Shown here: piece after piece, positions 51,572 through 62,744 of the stretch
How positions within the stretch are numbered: the first letter of the stretch is position 1
Layout of the letters: the number at the start of each line of letters is the position of its first letter
Notes under the pieces: generated by a model
Database searches by the model: none
Told to the model about the DNA's origin: nothing
What the model saw: only the letters and a program-made list of their open reading frames with translations
Assembly (NCBI GenBank): GCA_963580285.1
Contig: OY757011.1
Coordinates: 99,255,728-99,319,727 of the forward strand
Origin: Lucinisca nassula
Taxonomy: Eukaryota; Mollusca; Bivalvia; Lucinida; Lucinidae
Reading direction: 5' to 3'
Length of the DNA stretch: 64,000 nucleotides
Position numbers and translations under genes: made by a program

Positions 51572-52010
51572 ATGTTTGTTCGTTTGCTTTGATATCTTAC
51601 GTCCCCGTCAAACCGGCCCCGATAGCTCAGCGGGAGGTCTCGGGTTCGATCCCGGGCCGCGACATACCATAGTCGTTAAAAATGGTACTAGCTGCTCCTC
51701 GCTTGGCACTCAGATTTACGGGGTAGAGCTAGGACTGGTCGATCCAGTGTCAGGATAATGTGACTGGGTGTGGTATTATGTAATGTGTCTGGGACATGAT
51801 ACTTCAGTGAGGCAACACTATAAACGTGAGCATTGAGCTCCCTGTCGCAATCAGACACCGTCGTGATATGACTGAAAAATTGTTGAAAGCGACGTTAAAC
51901 CCGAATTCACACACACACACACGTCCCCGTCAATACTATTTAGGTCATTCTTGATTTTGTGTAACTTTTGCCAGACACTAAGATGAAATGACATATCAAC
52001 CCTACAGTCC
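51572..52010 (-). mobile_element. SINE-B fragment split by a tRNA-headed SINE
   Basis: Minus-strand SINE-B sequence (gtttgctttgatatcttacg...) is interrupted at 51612. It resumes at 51921 with cgtccccgtcaatactattt and continues to gatgaaatgacatatcaacc. Confidence 0.75.
51612..51920 (+). mobile_element. tRNA-headed SINE-E, full length with 13-bp target duplication
   Basis: Head ccggccccgatagctcagcg, B box tcgggttcgatcccggg, and a tail gcgacgttaaacccgaattc plus (CA)n. acgtccccgtcaa is repeated at 51599-51611 and 51921-51933. 309 bp. The layout resembles the molluscan V-SINE/RUDI group as I remember it, unverified. 32481-32640 is a truncated relative. Confidence 0.85.
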
Positions 52011-52043
52011 CAAGAACCACACGGGGGGGGTTAAAATTGGCTC

Positions 52044-52323
52044 ATTGCGAAAACACGCCTATACAAATGCATTGTAAACTTTTCCGCCGGAAAAACGAAA
52101 ATTTTAAGATGAAAAATTGTGATATTTTTCTTATTTCTGCTCAAAATATAAGTTATGGGTACTCATTTGAACCGCTTTATCAAGGCGGTTCTAACGAATA
52201 CCCACAATCTATATTTTAGAGCAGAAATAAGAAAAAATAAGGTTTACCCCTGTTAACCCCAGTTTTACTATATAAAACTGGGCTTCAAGGGTGTCAAAAT
52301 TATATAGGCATGTCTGCGTGATG
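52044..52323. mobile_element. CATYACG MITE, full copy
   Basis: It starts cattgcgaaaacacgccta and ends ggcatgtctgcgtgatg, with a central hairpin near 52180. Confidence 0.75.
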
Positions 52324-53095
52324 TGTCCGACTGTCACCACTTTTCATGAGCTTAGCTGCTAGAAAAAAATATGATTAAATAAAAAGCACATAATGGCATT
52401 ACATCTGCCCAGCCACCAACGCGTGCCGGGGCAACATCGGGCCGACAGCGATATGTAACGTGTTTTTACCAGAAAGATGGCACATTTAGTGTCATGCAGA
52501 AATGGGTGTGTTGCGATAGTATTTTGTAATGCTGACACATATAAATAATGACCCTACATTCTGTACTATATATAAATATTTGTTTTTTTTTTTCAATACA
52601 TTTCAAAACTCATGACTTTGTTTACACATAAACTTTTTCAACAGTTCTCTCAACCTTGTATTGCATGACTGACTCTACAGCAGTTCATTAAAATCATGTT
52701 AACCAAACACTCCTGCATAGCAAAAAAAAAAAAAAATCTTTGACCTGGGATTGATATGGGTTAAATAGGGAATATTTTCTTTTTTTGCGGTGTATACTAA
52801 AACTATTTCATCAACATCCGGATTTTCGCAAGTGCGAAGCACGAGTGAAAATTCGAATGTTTTCAGCATACAAGATTAAATATTTTCGGGATGCGCTGAA
52901 AAACAGTAAATGTTTTTATTTTTTATTTTTTTTTTATTTTTACAGCAATATTTATGGCGAAACGTAAACCCAGCTCGCTACAGTGTAGCAATATAAAGGG
53001 TATCAGTTCTCCTAAATCATTGATTTGAGTCATTTTCCATGATAATCCGTACGCTTTTACGGTTTTCATTTCTGCGTCGGAATAAATAGCTGTGA
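52324..53095. other. Non-coding, nothing recognised
   Basis: AT-rich with A and T runs. No exon or terminal repeats. Confidence 0.35.
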
Positions 53096-53370
53096 CATCA
53101 CGAAAACACGCCTATATAATTTTGACCCCCCTTGAACGCCACTTTTATATAGTAAAACTGGGGTTTACAGGGGTAAACCTTATTTTTCTTATTTCTGCTG
53201 TAAACTATAGATTGTGGTTACTCGTTAGAACCGCCTCGATGAGGCGGTTCTAAGGAGCACCCAAATCTATATTTTGAGCAGAAATAGGAAAAAATCACAA
53301 TTTTTCATCTTAATTTTTTTTTTCAGCGATAACGTTTGCAATGTATTTGTATAGGCGTGTTTTCGTAATG
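53096..53370. mobile_element. CATYACG MITE, reference full copy
   Basis: 275 bp. The ends CATCACGAAAACACGCC and the inverted CATTACGAAAACACGCC are nearly identical. One arm carries cttatttttcttatttctgc and gggtttacaggggtaaacc, the other atttttcatcttaa. The centre is a hairpin of about 50 nt (tactcgttagaaccgcctcg and complement). TGACAT occurs at both edges (53093-53098 and 53369-53374), overlapping the first bases of the terminus. Confidence 0.85.
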
Positions 53371-53719
53371 ACATCTAAAAAAAAAAACAAAAAAAAAAAA
53401 AAACAAGCGACTGTATTTTAGCTTTCTGTGCTATATAATACTAATTAGATGTACATGCATTTACGTTGAAATACTACGATGCTTATTTTTTCGAGCATTT
53501 TTGTTCGGGCACTGAACTATTTGTGCTGAATCCGATTAACTCTTACGGGGCCATTTGCATGTACATTAAGACCAAATACGTCTCAGACTCTTATTTTTCA
53601 AACAAACTATTAGATTTGCATTTAAACAGTTATATACAATCAAAGATGTTGTCAGTGATAATTTTGTCATTTGGGCGTGTCACCCAAATATCAAAACTAA
53701 ACAAAATGGGTCTAAATGC

Positions 53720-53752
<33 letters not shown>

Positions 53753-54477
53753 CGTGTGGCATTATGTAATGAAGTATAATAAATAGAGGCTCGTGTATTA
53801 TTGAATTTATTAAACAAGTTGAGGAAAAGTGATAAAATCCGAGGCTCTGCCGAGCTTTTATGCTTTTTTACTCAACGAGTTTAATTAATTCAGTAATACA
53901 TGAGCACGAATGCAAGATTATATTTATCATATGACATTTAAACGCATTTTGTTCATGACTGTCAATATTCCGCCATTAGTTAACGCAACGTCCTCAGGGA
54001 CGTCGTACATGTAACGTTACGGTGCGTATCTACTCAGTAACTAATCTGCATATTTAATCCATTATAGTGGATTACTGAGTTTATTACATGGCGTTATTAT
54101 ATTCTCAGACGCGACGTCATATAATAAAGCTTTGTAATCAGACACCTGACAGTCGACTTTCTTGTTTCCGTAAGTTGTATTCGGCACAATTGATTTCAAC
54201 GGAGACGTAGGTTTTGAGCACTGGAAAAAGTCAAAACATGAATATCGGATCACCATTCTCCGGATGAAATTTAATTAAAAACTAACCGTTTGTCTTAACT
54301 CAGCAGCGCCGAAGGTTAGGATAAGCGGTGGTCCGTCTCCTGCGTTGTCAACATTATCAACGATTTCTGCTCTTTAAAGTACTAAACCAATTGAAACCAA
54401 ATGACATGTGTAGCCTTCGTGGGTGAGGAGACAAAAGATTATTCGTAATGATTGGGTTGCATGACCCAAGGCGATTC
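53371..54477. other. Non-coding with A-rich runs
   Basis: Poly-A tracts lie at 53378-53403 and 53727-53752. gctctgctctt-like and gaaggttag phrases near 54310-54460 resemble the AGCTCACC family only loosely. No exon. Confidence 0.3.
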
Positions 54478-55440
54478 TAAGGAGTACCTACAATCTATAT
54501 TTTAGAGCAGACTATATAGAACAATCTATATTTTAGAGCAGAAATAAGGTTTACCCCCTGTAAACCCCAGTTTTACTATATACTATATAAAAGTGGGGTT
54601 CAAAATTATATAGGCGTGGTTTCGTGATGAAGTCAGTGTTGTGTTAAGAATCACCCAGTCTTTATCGATTGTACGGATAGAAAAGGATTTGCTTGACCAA
54701 TAAAGTGTTGTTTGTTTGTTTGTATTTGAATTTAACGGCCCACTCAACACTATTTAGGTCATTTTAGCCGGTCAGTAACCTATCCACACTTTTCCAGGGC
54801 AGGTTTATACGTAAGCGGTTAACCAGTACAGTGCACATTCTTTCGCCAGAAACTGACAACTACCCTTCTTGAATCAGCGGAAGGGAGAGAATGACTGTAG
54901 CAAAGATTTCATTATCAATCTCCACGAAAGAATGTTGCCGACACCGGCAGAATTCGAACCCGCGTCCTCCTGATCACCAGTCAGACGCGCATCCGACTGA
55001 GCTACCGAGGCCAGCTCAAATACATTGTAAACTCTACCGCCGAAAACGCGAGAATTTTGAGGGGAAAAATTGTGATATTTTACTTAATTCTGCTCAAAAT
55101 ATAGCTTGTTGGTACTCGTTAGAACCGCCTCATTGAGGCGATTCTAACGAGTACCTACAATCTTATTTTATCGTGAGAACCGCCTCTTTGAGGCGATTCT
55201 AACTAGTACCTACAATCTATATTTTAGAGCAGACTATATAGAACAAACTATATTTTAGAGCAGAAATAAGAAAAATAAGGTTTAACCCTGTTAGCCCAAG
55301 TTTTACTATATACTATATAAAAGTGGGGTTCAAGGGGTCTAAATTTCGTGATGAAGTCAGTGTTGTGTTAAGAGTCACCTAGTCTTTATCATGCATGGTA
55401 CGAATGTAAAAGGATTTGCTTGACCAATAAACTGTTGTTC
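54478..55440. repeat. Local duplication of MITE half plus flank, split by SINE-A
   Basis: 54478-54715 and 55185-55440 share, in order, aggcgattctaa, gagtacctacaatctat, atatagaacaa, actatatactatataaaagt, gatgaagtcagtgttgtgtt and ggatttgcttgaccaataaa. This is a direct duplication of about 240 bp including sequence outside the MITE. SINE-A (54712-55012) and another MITE half lie between. Confidence 0.7.
54712..55012 (-). mobile_element. SINE-A, full length
   Basis: Minus strand head cctcggtagctcagtcggat, B box cgggttcgaattctgcc, tail taaattcaaatacaaac. Same family as 45505 and 61832. Confidence 0.85.
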
Positions 55441-55716
55441 GTTTATATTTTTCAGTGGCAAGAACCACCCAGGCATTGGTAAGTAGAAGCATACCCTGCA
55501 TACACTTGACCTTCGATAGCTCGAATATATCAGCATTATGTTAACAAGTCTGTGTACTAAAAATACCTCTAAACCCCACTTCATACATGTACACAGAAAA
55601 CCGGGGTTTACAGGGCTATACATGATTTTTCTTAATTCTGTTCCAAGACATAGGCTGTGGGTACTCGTTGAAACCGCCGCGGTTCTAACGAGAGACCACA
55701 GCCTATGTTTGAAGTA
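55441..55716. mobile_element. CATYACG MITE fragment
   Basis: 55565-55710 has aaaccggggtttacaggg and a shortened hairpin (ctcgttgaaaccgccgcgg). Confidence 0.55.
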
Positions 55717-56320
55717 TTGTTTGTTTGTTTGATTTGAGGTTTAACGTCCCCGTCAACACTGTAAAGGTCATTTTGCAGACGTTGCTTCCAATTTTATGGG
55801 ACTTTTACCCGACATTGAGATGAAATGACATCTCAAGCCCTGTCGCCCAATGAAACCAATAGGGTTTATTAGCATGGACGGAAAGATAAGAAAACAGTCA
55901 CATATTTCCATCAGAAAACTAACAATTTTGGAGAAATGAAAGAATGCACTATGCCATCCGCATGTGTCATCGATAATGGGCACCATGAAACGTTGTTCGA
56001 AATACGGGTAGTTCAAGCTACTGAGGGTAAATCATAGCCCCAAATCAAAAGGCATCATTGGATGTCCTAGCCCTCATCCTGCCCATTTAATTAAGCTACG
56101 CCCATTGCTGACTATTAACCAATCAAATTATTTGATACAATGTGTTTCCTCAAATTCACAAACTACATTACAATGTATATCCTGGTCAGATTTGTTTGTT
56201 TCAGCGGAAGGCCTTGAGATGTCATTTCATCTCAATGTTGGGTTAAAGTTCCATAAAATTGGAAGAAACCTCTCCAAAATGACCTTAGAAGTGTTTACGT
56301 AATTCAAACAAACAAATAGC
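55717..56320. mobile_element. SINE-B fragments
   Basis: 55717-55880 is minus orientation (tail side). 56205-56318 is plus orientation (cttgagatgtcatttcatct to caaacaaacaaa). The sequence between is not recognised. Confidence 0.6.
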
Positions 56321-56372
56321 ATCATTTGCATGAAAGAACTAGAAAAGTCTCCCAAAATTATACAAAATGCAA

Positions 56373-56594
56373 TAAGGGGAATGGATACACCTTCAGGGGA
56401 GGTAACGCCTGATGTCAATAGGGTCAACTCTTAAAGGAAAGAATTTGCTCCTCAGGAGCAAATTCTTCCCTTTAAGAGTAGACCCCTTTTTCAGCGGGGC
56501 CGGGCTTATAGAAAAGCAAACAGGAAGTCCCTCAAGTTCTCTCCCTTTGAAAAATGGCGGAAAAAAATCTGCCAGATGTTCCCATTCCCCTTAA
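56373..56594. mobile_element. MITE with AAGGGGAATGG termini
   Basis: Left aaggggaatggatacacc and right gttcccattccccttaa are inverted. A hairpin (aagaatttgctcctcaggag region) lies inside. Related copies are at 59285-59430 (partial) and 60380-60566. Confidence 0.65.
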
Positions 56595-56777
56595 TATCTG
56601 CAATTATGGGAAAACTCCTGGGGTCTCAAGAACGGGTTTGAAACAGCCGGCGTGGTGACGAACTGTCGGTGTTCCAGCCATTGAACTTTGAGTGACGTTT
56701 GGAGAACATGGAAGCCGTTGTCCGGATTCTATATGCAGGCTGCTTTGACATATTGAAAGACAATATTTCGTAAGATT

Positions 56778-58843
56778 TTAGCTCACCAGAGTCGAAGGCT
56801 CCAGGGGAGCTTATTGTATAGGCAGTGTTCCGTCGTCGTCGTCTGTGTCTGCGTCGTCAACATTTTCAAACGACATCTCCTCTAAAACTACTTGACCGAT
56901 TGAAACCAAATTACATCGGGGCCTCTGTGGGATGGGGGAACGAAAATTTGTTCGTGAGGACTGGGTCACTTGACCAATATGGCCGCCATGCCGATATATG
57001 GTAAAACCCTTTAAAATCTTCTTCTCAGGAACCGAATGACAGATGACCAGCATCGGGTACTCGGGCCCTACCGAATTTTTTCAAATGATGACCTTTGGTT
57101 GTCTTTGACCTGTTTTACATCAAGGTCAAATTTGGCCACTTAGACATGTGTATGAAAAAAGACTAAATAGTTGATTTTCTGATTGCCTGGTAGCTTGTGG
57201 CATCAGAAATGCTATTTGCAATCATTATCAATTCCAGTGGTCAAGGTCACTTTCTGACCTGGTCAAGGTCACTTACTTACCTTTGTCCAGAATGATTTAG
57301 ATTCAGTGTTTTTATCTTCTTCTCCACTTAAACTTCTCGGTTGATTGAAACCTACTTACATGTGGAGCCTCTATGGGGAGGGGGAACGAAAATTTATTCG
57401 AAAGGACTGGGCCGCATGATCAGTGTCGCCGCCATGTCAATATATGGTAAAAAAACCTTTAAAAATCTTCTTCTCAGGAAACAAACAGCTGATGACCTTG
57501 AAACTTGGTATGCAGTATCGGGGATTCGGGCCGTACCAAGTTTGTTCAATGATGACCTTTGGTTGACCTTGACCGGTTTAATGTCAAGGTCAAATTTGTC
57601 ACTTAGACATTTGTATGGGAAAAGGCAAAACAGTGGATATTTCTGATTGCATGGTAGCCTGTGGCGTCAGAAATGATATTTGCAATCTGCTGAATAGAAG
57701 TTTATCAATTCCAAAGCTCAAGGTCATTTACTGACCTTTACCCTGGATGGCTCTTCTTCCCCACTTAAATTGGTGGTTGATTGAAACCAAATTACACGTG
57801 ACGGTGGTGCCTCTATGGGTAAGGTGGGGCGGGGGTGAAATTGTGTTCATAAGAGCTTGGTGACCTGACCAATATGGCCGCCATGCTCATATAGGGTAAA
57901 ATCATTTAAAGATTTTCTTCTCATGAACCAAACGGCCGATGACCTTGAAAATTGGTATGTGGCTTCGGAGACTCGGGCCCTACCAAATTTATTCAACTGA
58001 TGACCGGTTGACCTTGACTTGTTTTACATTAAGGTCAAGTTTAGTCACTTAGATGTTTGTACTCGTATGAAAAAAGGCAAGACAGTGGATTTTACTGATT
58101 GCATCGTAGCCTGTCGCGTCAGAAATATTATATGCAGTCAGTTGAATGGAAACTAATCAATTTTAAAGGTCAATGTCATTACTGACATTTGGCTTGGATG
58201 GCTCAGATTCAGTATTTTTATCTTCACCGCTTAAATTGTTGGGTTGATTGAAACTAAAATACATATGGAACCTCTATGTGAAGAGGAACGAACGTTTGTC
58301 GTAAGGACTTGGTCACATGACCAGTATGGCCACCATGTTCATATATGGTAAAAACCATTAAATATATTCTCCTCCGGAACCCAATGACCAATAAACCTTC
58401 AGACTTGGTATATAGCATTATGGACTTGGGTCCTACCAAGTTTGTTCAAATGACCTTTGGTTGACCTTGACGTACTTAACGTCGAGGTCAAATTCGGTCA
58501 CTTAGACATTTGTATGGAAAAATGGCAAAACCATGATTTTTTTCTGATTCTATTGTAGCCTGTAGCATCACAATTGATACTCACAATCAGCTGAATGGAA
58601 GTTTATCAATTCAAAAGGTCAAGGTCATTTACTGACCTTTGTCCTGAATTGCTCAGATTCAGTATTTTTTATCTTATTCTCCATTAAAACTGCTGTGCTG
58701 ATTGAAACCAAATTACATTAAGAACCGGCAATGAAAAGTTATTCGTGGGATTGTAGTCACTTGACCAAGATGGGTGCCATGCCTGTATGTGGTATAAACG
58801 AAATGACCTCTGGTGAGCGTACTGGCCCATAGGCCTCTTGTTT
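56778..58843 (+). repeat. Element with tandem units of about 450 bp
   Basis: It starts ttagctcaccagagtcgaag and ends cctctggtgagcgtactgg, an inverted AGCTCACCAGAG pair. Inside, gattgaaacc-like motifs are at 56898, 57343, 57779, 58246 and 58700 (436-467 bp apart). Each unit has aatatggccgccatg, aggtcaaatttggtcactta and tcaaggtcatttactgacct. No long frame survives. Fragments lie at 787-1370 and 9047. Confidence 0.8.
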
Positions 58844-58857
58844 AATCTCTTTTGCAG

Positions 58858-58923
58858 ACATGTTACGACTGTACGGGAGGTTCTTGCTCAGACACGTGTC
58901 AGTCAGGGTCGCACCAATGTCAG
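58858..58923 (+). CDS. Candidate 66-nt cysteine-rich exon
   Basis: A strong acceptor (cttgtttaatctcttttgcag, ending 58857) precedes 66 nt, and CAG/gtacac follows. One frame reads TCYDCTGGSCSDTCQSGSHQ then CQ, with five cysteines in 22 residues, a composition expected of an extracellular disulphide-rich module. The length is a multiple of three, so it would be a symmetric exon. The donor is weak and all three frames are open, so chance cannot be excluded. No partner exons were found, and the gene would run left to right, opposite to the PAN-EGF gene. Confidence 0.4.
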
Positions 58924-59280
58924 GTACACGTAGTATATTATCTTCTATTATCTTTCCTTTTCTGTTCTTTTTCATTTCCATTCTTCTTTCATTTTTTTCA
59001 TATAGTTTTTTTTTCATACAGTTTTTTTTTTCCTTTTCGTTACGATAAATATACATCCGTGTGACAGATGTGTGACATAGTGCATTTTTGTATCTCCGGA
59101 TATTTATCTGATAAAAATAGTTATGTTTTCTTCTTTTTAGTCAAAACATAGATTGTTGGTATTGGTTAGACCGTCTCAATGAGGCGGTTCTAACGAGTAC
59201 CCGCAATCTATGTTTTGTGCTAACATGATGGCAATACACCCGTAAACCCCGATTCCCCTAAAAAAAGTGGGGTTTAGAAG
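58924..59280. mobile_element. T-rich stretch and variant MITE
   Basis: A T/C-rich run (58945-59040) is followed by gttacgataaatatacatcc. A variant MITE with a hairpin near 59185 follows and ends about 59275. Confidence 0.55.
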
Positions 59281-59909
59281 CGTTTTTGGAGCAAATTATT
59301 TCCTTTAAGGGTAGACCCCTTTTTCAGCGGGACAGGGCTTATAGAAAAGCGAACAGGAAGTCCCGAAAGTTGCCTCCCTTTGATAAATGGCGGAAAAAAT
59401 CTGCCAGCGTTCCCATTCGAGCAAAACTTTGATGACACGAACACCAATGGGTCGTTTACCACTATTTCTTTAAACTCGTTTGTGAGTCCCTATTGGTAAA
59501 ATTTCCAAAACATGCAGACCTAAGTATATTTAGAATAATTATCTTATTTTATCTTCTGTACTTACCCCATTAGAAAGCAAAATCACACCATTGCAAACAG
59601 TGTAGATCCAGATCAGATTGCTTCTGAGTGCTTCTGAAGAAGCCAGCTGATCATGATCTACGTCGAGCCCTGTTTGTCATTCAGTGAATATATTAAATCA
59701 AATACGAGTACTTTGATTGGCTGATAAGCAGAAATGCGTGTGACTAAACTAGTGTATTCAGCAGGATAAGGATTTAAATGTATGTTGTGTTATACTTTAG
59801 TATTGCGTTCATAAGGCTATTCCAACGAGTGCATGTACACACGACATACACTCATATTTCCAGATGAGGCTTTTTTTCATCTGAAAAGTTCTGATATCTT
59901 TCTTGGATC
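59281..59909. other. Partial AAGGGGAATGG MITE and hairpin remnants
   Basis: 59285-59430 matches 56440-56590. A decayed gcaaacagtgtagatcc hairpin lies at 59595-59680. The rest is unrecognised. Confidence 0.45.
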
Positions 59910-60172
59910 TGCGATAACACACCCGTGCGACACATTTCCAAAATGGCTACTTTTCTGATGAAAACCCGTGATATTTTTCTTATAAATACTTCAAACATAG
60001 GTTGTGGGTGCTCGTTAGAACCGCCTCATTGAGGCGGTTCTAACGAGTACCCACAACCTATGTTTTGGAGAAAAAATAAGAATAATAATGTATAACCCCG
60101 TAAACCCCAGTTTTCTATATATGAAGTGGGGGTATAGGGGGGTCTTTATTTCACGGAATTGTATACATGATG
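59910..60172. mobile_element. Variant MITE (GATAACACACC type), full
   Basis: It starts gcgataacacacccgtgcg. The hairpin at 59998-60064 has perfect arms (cataggttgtgggtgctcg outward to the centre). It ends near cacggaattgtatacatgatg. Confidence 0.75.
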
Positions 60173-60227
60173 CTATCTTTCTTATATCTGCATTAAAACA
60201 TATATTGTGGGCACTCATTAGAAGCGA

Positions 60228-60566
60228 GTCGGACCGTGCATGCATATAAACACATTGGCTTTATTGGGCGGCAGGGCTTGAGATGTCATTTTACCTAGTC
60301 TTAAAAGATTGGAAGCAGCGTTTCCACCATTACTTATATAGTGTTGCTTCACAAATAAAACAAACAAAAAACAGCATTTAAGGGAAATGGGAACACTTTC
60401 AGGGGAGGCAACTCCTGCAAAAGTATTTTAGTCTCCCATTTCAACAGTGGTCAACTGTTAAAGAAAAAGAATTTGCTCCTGAGGAGCGAACAGTAAGTCG
60501 CGAAAGTTGTCTCCCTTTAAAAAAAAATGGCGGAAAAATCTACCAGGTGTTCCGATTCCCCTTAAA
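60228..60566. mobile_element. SINE-B fragment and AAGGGGAATGG MITE
   Basis: 60228-60368 is a plus-strand SINE-B 3' part. 60380-60566 is a MITE with taagggaaatgggaacac and gtgttccgattccccttaa ends. Confidence 0.6.
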
Positions 60567-60851
60567 TAAAAGATGAGGTGTATCTGAGGTCGACTTCAAG
60601 CTTATTTTGTCCTTCTCTCTCATTGCTTTTGGTCTGTCTACCGCAAATTCTAACCTGAAAGTTGCCAAGGTAACGTTACAAAGTATCAATATAGCTTACC
60701 CATATATGTCTTGCGTATAAATGGGATATCGACAGAAAGTCAGACGCAACAGACCGCGGCATCTGATCAGGGACTGAACTGTTTACTTAAAATACAGACA
60801 TGCAAAATAAACACGACACCCCTATGATTGGAAATAGACCAGTCCCAGGTA

Positions 60852-61053
60852 CAGTAAAATTCCTATATTAAGACCACCTTTGGGACTGTTCAAAAGTGGT
60901 CTTTAAGACCACTTTTGAACTGTCCCAAAGGTGGTCCCTGACCAGAGGACATTGTGTGCAGAAAACATGAAGACAAAGTAACTGTATCCTTCTTAATAAG
61001 CTTTATCAAGCATTAGTGTTAATTTTAGGTGGTCTAAATAGCGAATCGCACTG
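60852..61053. mobile_element. pogo/Tigger-like MITE, second family
   Basis: Ends CAGTAAAATTCCTATATTAA and, inverted, CAGTGCGATTCGC, flanked by TA (60850-60851 and 61054-61055). A hairpin (gaccacctttgggac and complement) lies at about 60877-60945. Confidence 0.75.
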
Positions 61054-61340
61054 TAATTAGATGGAATATTATAGTGTCATATGTTGGCTTAGGTATATTG
61101 AAATCAATGTATATGTTCTTATTTCAATTCTTGTCGCAAGTTTGAATCGATAGACAATTTCTATTTCTGTCAACCATCCAATCAAATCGATCACCGCTCT
61201 TCTGGAAACACTAACCCTTTCAACCATACAGACCTATGCACACACCTGTATGTATCCGAAAAGTGTAGATCCTGATCAGACGTCTCATTCCGAGCTGTCT
61301 CGTCTGGATCTACTTGGTTTGCCATACTGTTCACGAATTT
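61054..61340. other. Non-coding with one hairpin
   Basis: A hairpin-family copy is at 61259-61325. Otherwise unremarkable. Confidence 0.4.
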
Positions 61341-62260
61341 TGGGTCGATTGTTTGTCAGTCGACCCAAAGTTACGAAGCATAAAATCTGTTCAGTACTAA
61401 AGTCCACGTGACTATCGCTGACCTGTCCGAAATAAGGTAACTGTTATTTATAGAAAATAACCGCGTTGCATAAGCGGGTTGACAATACAATCTGGACTGG
61501 AATCATGGGTTGGGCTTGTCAAACAATGTAGATCCTGATCAGACGCCACAGAACGCGGCGTCTGATCAGGGTCTACACTGTTTGCTTAAATATGAATTTA
61601 AGGGTTAAACGAAACAGTTCAAGTCTCAGTCCAGAACTATTTCCAAGCCTACACTCAGAGATTGTCAAACAGTGTAGACCCTGACCAGACGCCTCAGAAC
61701 GCGGCGTCTGATCAGGTTCTACACTGTTTGCTTAAAAAGTAGAATTTAAAGGTCAGACGGAACAGTTCGTCAGAAATGGACTCTATAAGCGTTTTTGCTT
61801 CCGTCCAAATCCTGTCATATCTTGTACCTGTTTGTTTGTTTGTTTGTTTGTATTGGAGTTTAACGGCCCATTCAACACTATTTATGTCATTTTTGAGCCG
61901 GTCAGTTTACCTATCCACACTTTCCTGGGCAGGGTTATACGTAAGCGGTTAACCAGTACAGTGCACATTCTTTCGCCAGAAACTGACAAATGCCCTTCTT
62001 GAATCAGCGGAAGGGAGAGAATGACCGTAGAATAGATTTCATGATCAATCTCCACGAAAGAATGTTGCCGACCCCGGCGGGAGTCGAACCCGCGTCCTCC
62101 TGATCACCAGTCAGACGCGCATCCGACTAAGCCAACGAGGCCGGCATCTTGTACCTGTATATGTATGTATGTCAACTTGTTACTTCTGAATAAATATGTT
62201 CAAGTCTCAGTCCAGGACTATTTTCCAAGCCTACACTCAGAGACAATCGACTCATAAGTG
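61341..62260. mobile_element. Large MITE with three hairpins and nested SINE-A
   Basis: It starts tttgggtcgattgtttgtca, like 6779. Hairpins are at 61516-61590 and 61666-61735 (gtagatcctgatcagacgcc type). The SINE-A at 61832-62145 is nested, and a closing agagacaatcgactcat lies near 62240. ttccaagcctacactcagag occurs twice (about 61640 and 62222), so part is duplicated. Confidence 0.6.
61832..62145 (-). mobile_element. SINE-A, full length with 13-bp target duplication
   Basis: Minus strand head ggcctcgttggcttagtcgg, B box cgggttcgactcccgcc, tail ctccaatacaaacaaac. atcttgtacctgt is repeated at 61819-61831 and 62146-62158. Confidence 0.9.
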
Positions 62261-62420
62261 CTCTAAATGCTTTTATTGATTAGCCCATAATGAAAACAAT
62301 GGGCTTGTTCAAATTCACTGACGGGAAGCTCCTACTACAGACATTCTGGTGTGGAAAGGATGCACGTTTGTTGTTTTCCTTTTGTTTCCCGATTCACCAA
62401 AAATATGCACATTTAATGTT

Positions 62421-62720
62421 TTTGTTTGTTTGATTTGAGGTTTAACGTCCCCGTCAACACTGTATAGGTCATTTTGGAGACGTTGCTTCCAAGGTAGTGG
62501 GACTTTTACCCGACATTGAGATGAAATGACATCTCAAGCCCTGTCGACCAATGAAACCAATAAGGTTTAAAGGCATGGACGGTCCGATTCGCGACGCTTT
62601 GCCTGGGCAAGCTTAGATCCTCTAAGCGGTTTACCAGTACTCGTGTGTGGGTCGGTTTCAGTTCCGCGTGGAAGCGTCATGCAGCCAATATATTTCTTCA
62701 AGCCCCCAAGGGCGGGGGCC
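62421..62720 (-). mobile_element. SINE-B, full length
   Basis: 300 bp from gtttgtttgatttgaggttt to agggcgggggcc on the plus strand. Confidence 0.8.
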
Positions 62721-62744
62721 ACATTCACTGTTTTGCTTTAACCC

